Below are positions 5,735 through 6,547 of a stretch of DNA of 6,547 nucleotides, one piece after another. Both the position numbers and the translations under genes were made by a program. The stretch is from contig CAJUDU010000106.1 of the NCBI GenBank assembly GCA_910584935.1, forward strand, positions 1 to 6,547. The letters run 5' to 3'. The notes beneath the pieces were generated by a model. That model saw only the letters and a program-made list of their open reading frames with translations. It searched no databases and was not told the DNA's origin. Each line of letters starts with the position of its first letter. The first letter of the stretch is position 1. This stretch comes from an uncultured Butyricicoccus sp. (GTDB lineage: Bacteria > Bacillota > Clostridia > Oscillospirales > Butyricicoccaceae).

Positions 5735-6439
5735 ATGGTTCGTAAGATCATTGAGATTTGTGAGGAAAAATGTAATGGCTGTGGAGCTTGCGCCAATGCT
5801 TGTCATGAAGGGGCAATTGGTATGGTAGATGGCAAGGCAAAGCTGCTGCGGGATGATTATTGTGACGGTTTAGGAGATTGCTTGCCCACTTGCCCTACGG
5901 GCGCGATTACTTTTGTTGAGCGGGAAGCTGCAGAATATGATGAACAGGCGGTGATAGCGCATAAGAAAACAAAACAATCCGGTGAAGTTCCGATTGGCTG
6001 TCCTGGTCAGCAGATGCGCCACTTTGAGCGGGCAAAGGTAGAGGAGCAAGCGCCTGCGGAGATTGTCCAGCCTATGTCCCAACTTGGACAATGGCCTTGC
6101 CAAATTAAGCTGGTGCCGGTTAATGCGCCTTATTTCGATGGTGCAAAGCTGTTGATTGCGGCTGATTGTACCGCTTACGCTTATGCGAATATGCACCAAG
6201 ATTTTATGAAGGGCAAAATCACGCTAATTGGCTGTCCAAAGCTGGATGACATAGATTACAGCGAGAAGCTGACTGAAATCATCAAGCAAAATGATATCCA
6301 AAGCATTACCATTGTACGGATGGAGGTTCCTTGCTGTGGTGGCTTAGAGCTTGCAGCGAAAAAGGCGCTTCAAAACAGCGGAAAATTTATTCCATGGCAA
6401 ATAGTCACTATTTCTGTGGATGGACAAATTAAAGAATAG
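5735..6439 (+). CDS. 4Fe-4S ferredoxin-type protein with Cys-rich C-terminal domain
   Basis: This 234-residue cytoplasmic protein starts at ATG 5735 behind AGGAG (5721-5725, 9-nt spacer). Its N-terminus is a ferredoxin-like domain: C13-x2-C16-x2-C19-x3-C23, then C43-x5-C49-x3-C53-P with PTGAI. The first motif is complete. The second has Leu46 where a two-cluster ferredoxin has its second Cys, so cluster II lacks one standard ligand; C9 is an extra nearby Cys. Residues ~85-234 form a further conserved domain with C89 (IGCPG), C122, C145 (ADCTAYAYAN), C167 (IGCPKLDD) and the pair C200-C201 (VPCCGG). I recognise this overall architecture from clostridial proteins found beside Crp/Fnr regulators, hcp and small cupins. 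A role in electron transfer or redox/nitrosative-stress response is inferred from that setting; the reaction is unknown. It is the first gene of an operon whose next ORF starts 9 nt after its stop. Confidence 0.88.
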   Translation: MVRKIIEICEEKCNGCGACANACHEGAIGMVDGKAKLLRDDYCDGLGDCLPTCPTGAITFVEREAAEYDEQAVIAHKKTKQSGEVPIGCPGQQMRHFERAKVEEQAPAEIVQPMSQLGQWPCQIKLVPVNAPYFDGAKLLIAADCTAYAYANMHQDFMKGKITLIGCPKLDDIDYSEKLTEIIKQNDIQSITIVRMEVPCCGGLELAAKKALQNSGKFIPWQIVTISVDGQIKE

Positions 6440-6448
6440 GAGATTGTA

Positions 6449-6547
6449 ATGAAAAATATTAAAAAAGCAGAAGTGCTTACCTTAAAAGAGCAGATTAAGG
6501 AACCGCTGATTAAAGCTCCTCTCAAATCACATGCAATCGAAATATGA
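6449..6547 (+). CDS. Short ORF with a cupin-like N-terminus, 32 residues
   Basis: ATG at 6449 follows AGGAG (6438-6442) with a 6-nt spacer; the Shine-Dalgarno overlaps the TAG stop of the Fe-S gene, a typical translationally coupled arrangement. The ORF begins MKNIKKAEVLTLKEQI, which resembles the start of the ~100-residue single-domain cupins that often follow this Fe-S gene in Clostridia. The next residues (KEPLIKAPLKSHAIEI) do not resemble the cupin barrel, and the frame ends at TGA 6545-6547, the last bases of the window. No conserved cupin His/Glu motif is reached. It may be a truncated cupin gene, a small protein in its own right, or a cupin start joined to unrelated sequence at a contig end. 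An ATG at 6544-6546 overlaps the stop but has no ribosome binding site. Confidence 0.5.
   Translation: MKNIKKAEVLTLKEQIKEPLIKAPLKSHAIEI

Noticed and set aside
5870..6199. Minus-strand 109-codon open frame inside the Fe-S gene
   Set aside because: It is antisense to a conserved coding region and has no start signal or recognisable domain.

Overview
The window looks like chromosomal DNA of a motile, low-to-moderate GC, anaerobic Gram-positive bacterium, most likely a gut-associated member of the Clostridia (Firmicutes). The evidence is a flagellin, a large surface protein with three C-terminal SLH domains and BspA-type leucine-rich repeats, and a Crp/Fnr regulator next to a clostridial-type Fe-S protein. 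Family assignments come from recognising motifs in the translations; no database search was possible.

Layout. Positions 41-1118 (+) are the remains of one flagellin gene. The 5' part is missing: the first ~55 bases do not read as flagellin and carry an in-frame TGA at 38-40. The body is split by a frameshift near 806-811, which looks like loss of two bases in the expected NALGIAD codons. The C-terminal filament domain follows intact in the other frame to TAA at 1116-1118. A strong hairpin terminator (1168-1202) follows, then a perfect 14-bp hairpin (1268-1302) that can serve both this gene and the convergent gene.

Positions 1334-4456 (-) encode a 1040-residue exported surface protein. In order it has a signal peptide, a papain-fold-like Cys/His domain, BspA-type LRRs, two Cys/His repeats, two repeat-type beta modules, a Gly/Ser linker and three SLH domains. 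It has a near-consensus sigma-A promoter (TTGACA-N17-TATATT) and a TTG start set by a GGAGG ribosome binding site.

Positions 4749-5432 (-) encode a Cys-rich Crp/Fnr-family regulator. Divergent from it, across a ~300-bp promoter region, is a 234-residue 4Fe-4S ferredoxin-type protein (5735-6439, +). It is followed after 9 nt by a short ORF (6449-6547). The first ~16 residues of that ORF resemble the start of the small cupin often found in this neighbourhood, but it stops after 32 residues, exactly at the window end. Regulator, Fe-S protein and cupin form a recognisable redox or nitrosative-stress type module in Clostridia; the regulator probably controls the divergent operon.

No CRISPR array, tRNA, rRNA, insertion sequence or phage gene was seen. 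The points most worth checking are the broken flagellin, the anomalous sequence at both window ends, the unassigned Cys/His domain of the surface protein, the incomplete second cluster motif in the Fe-S protein, and a 30-bp imperfect palindrome over the likely Fe-S operon promoter.
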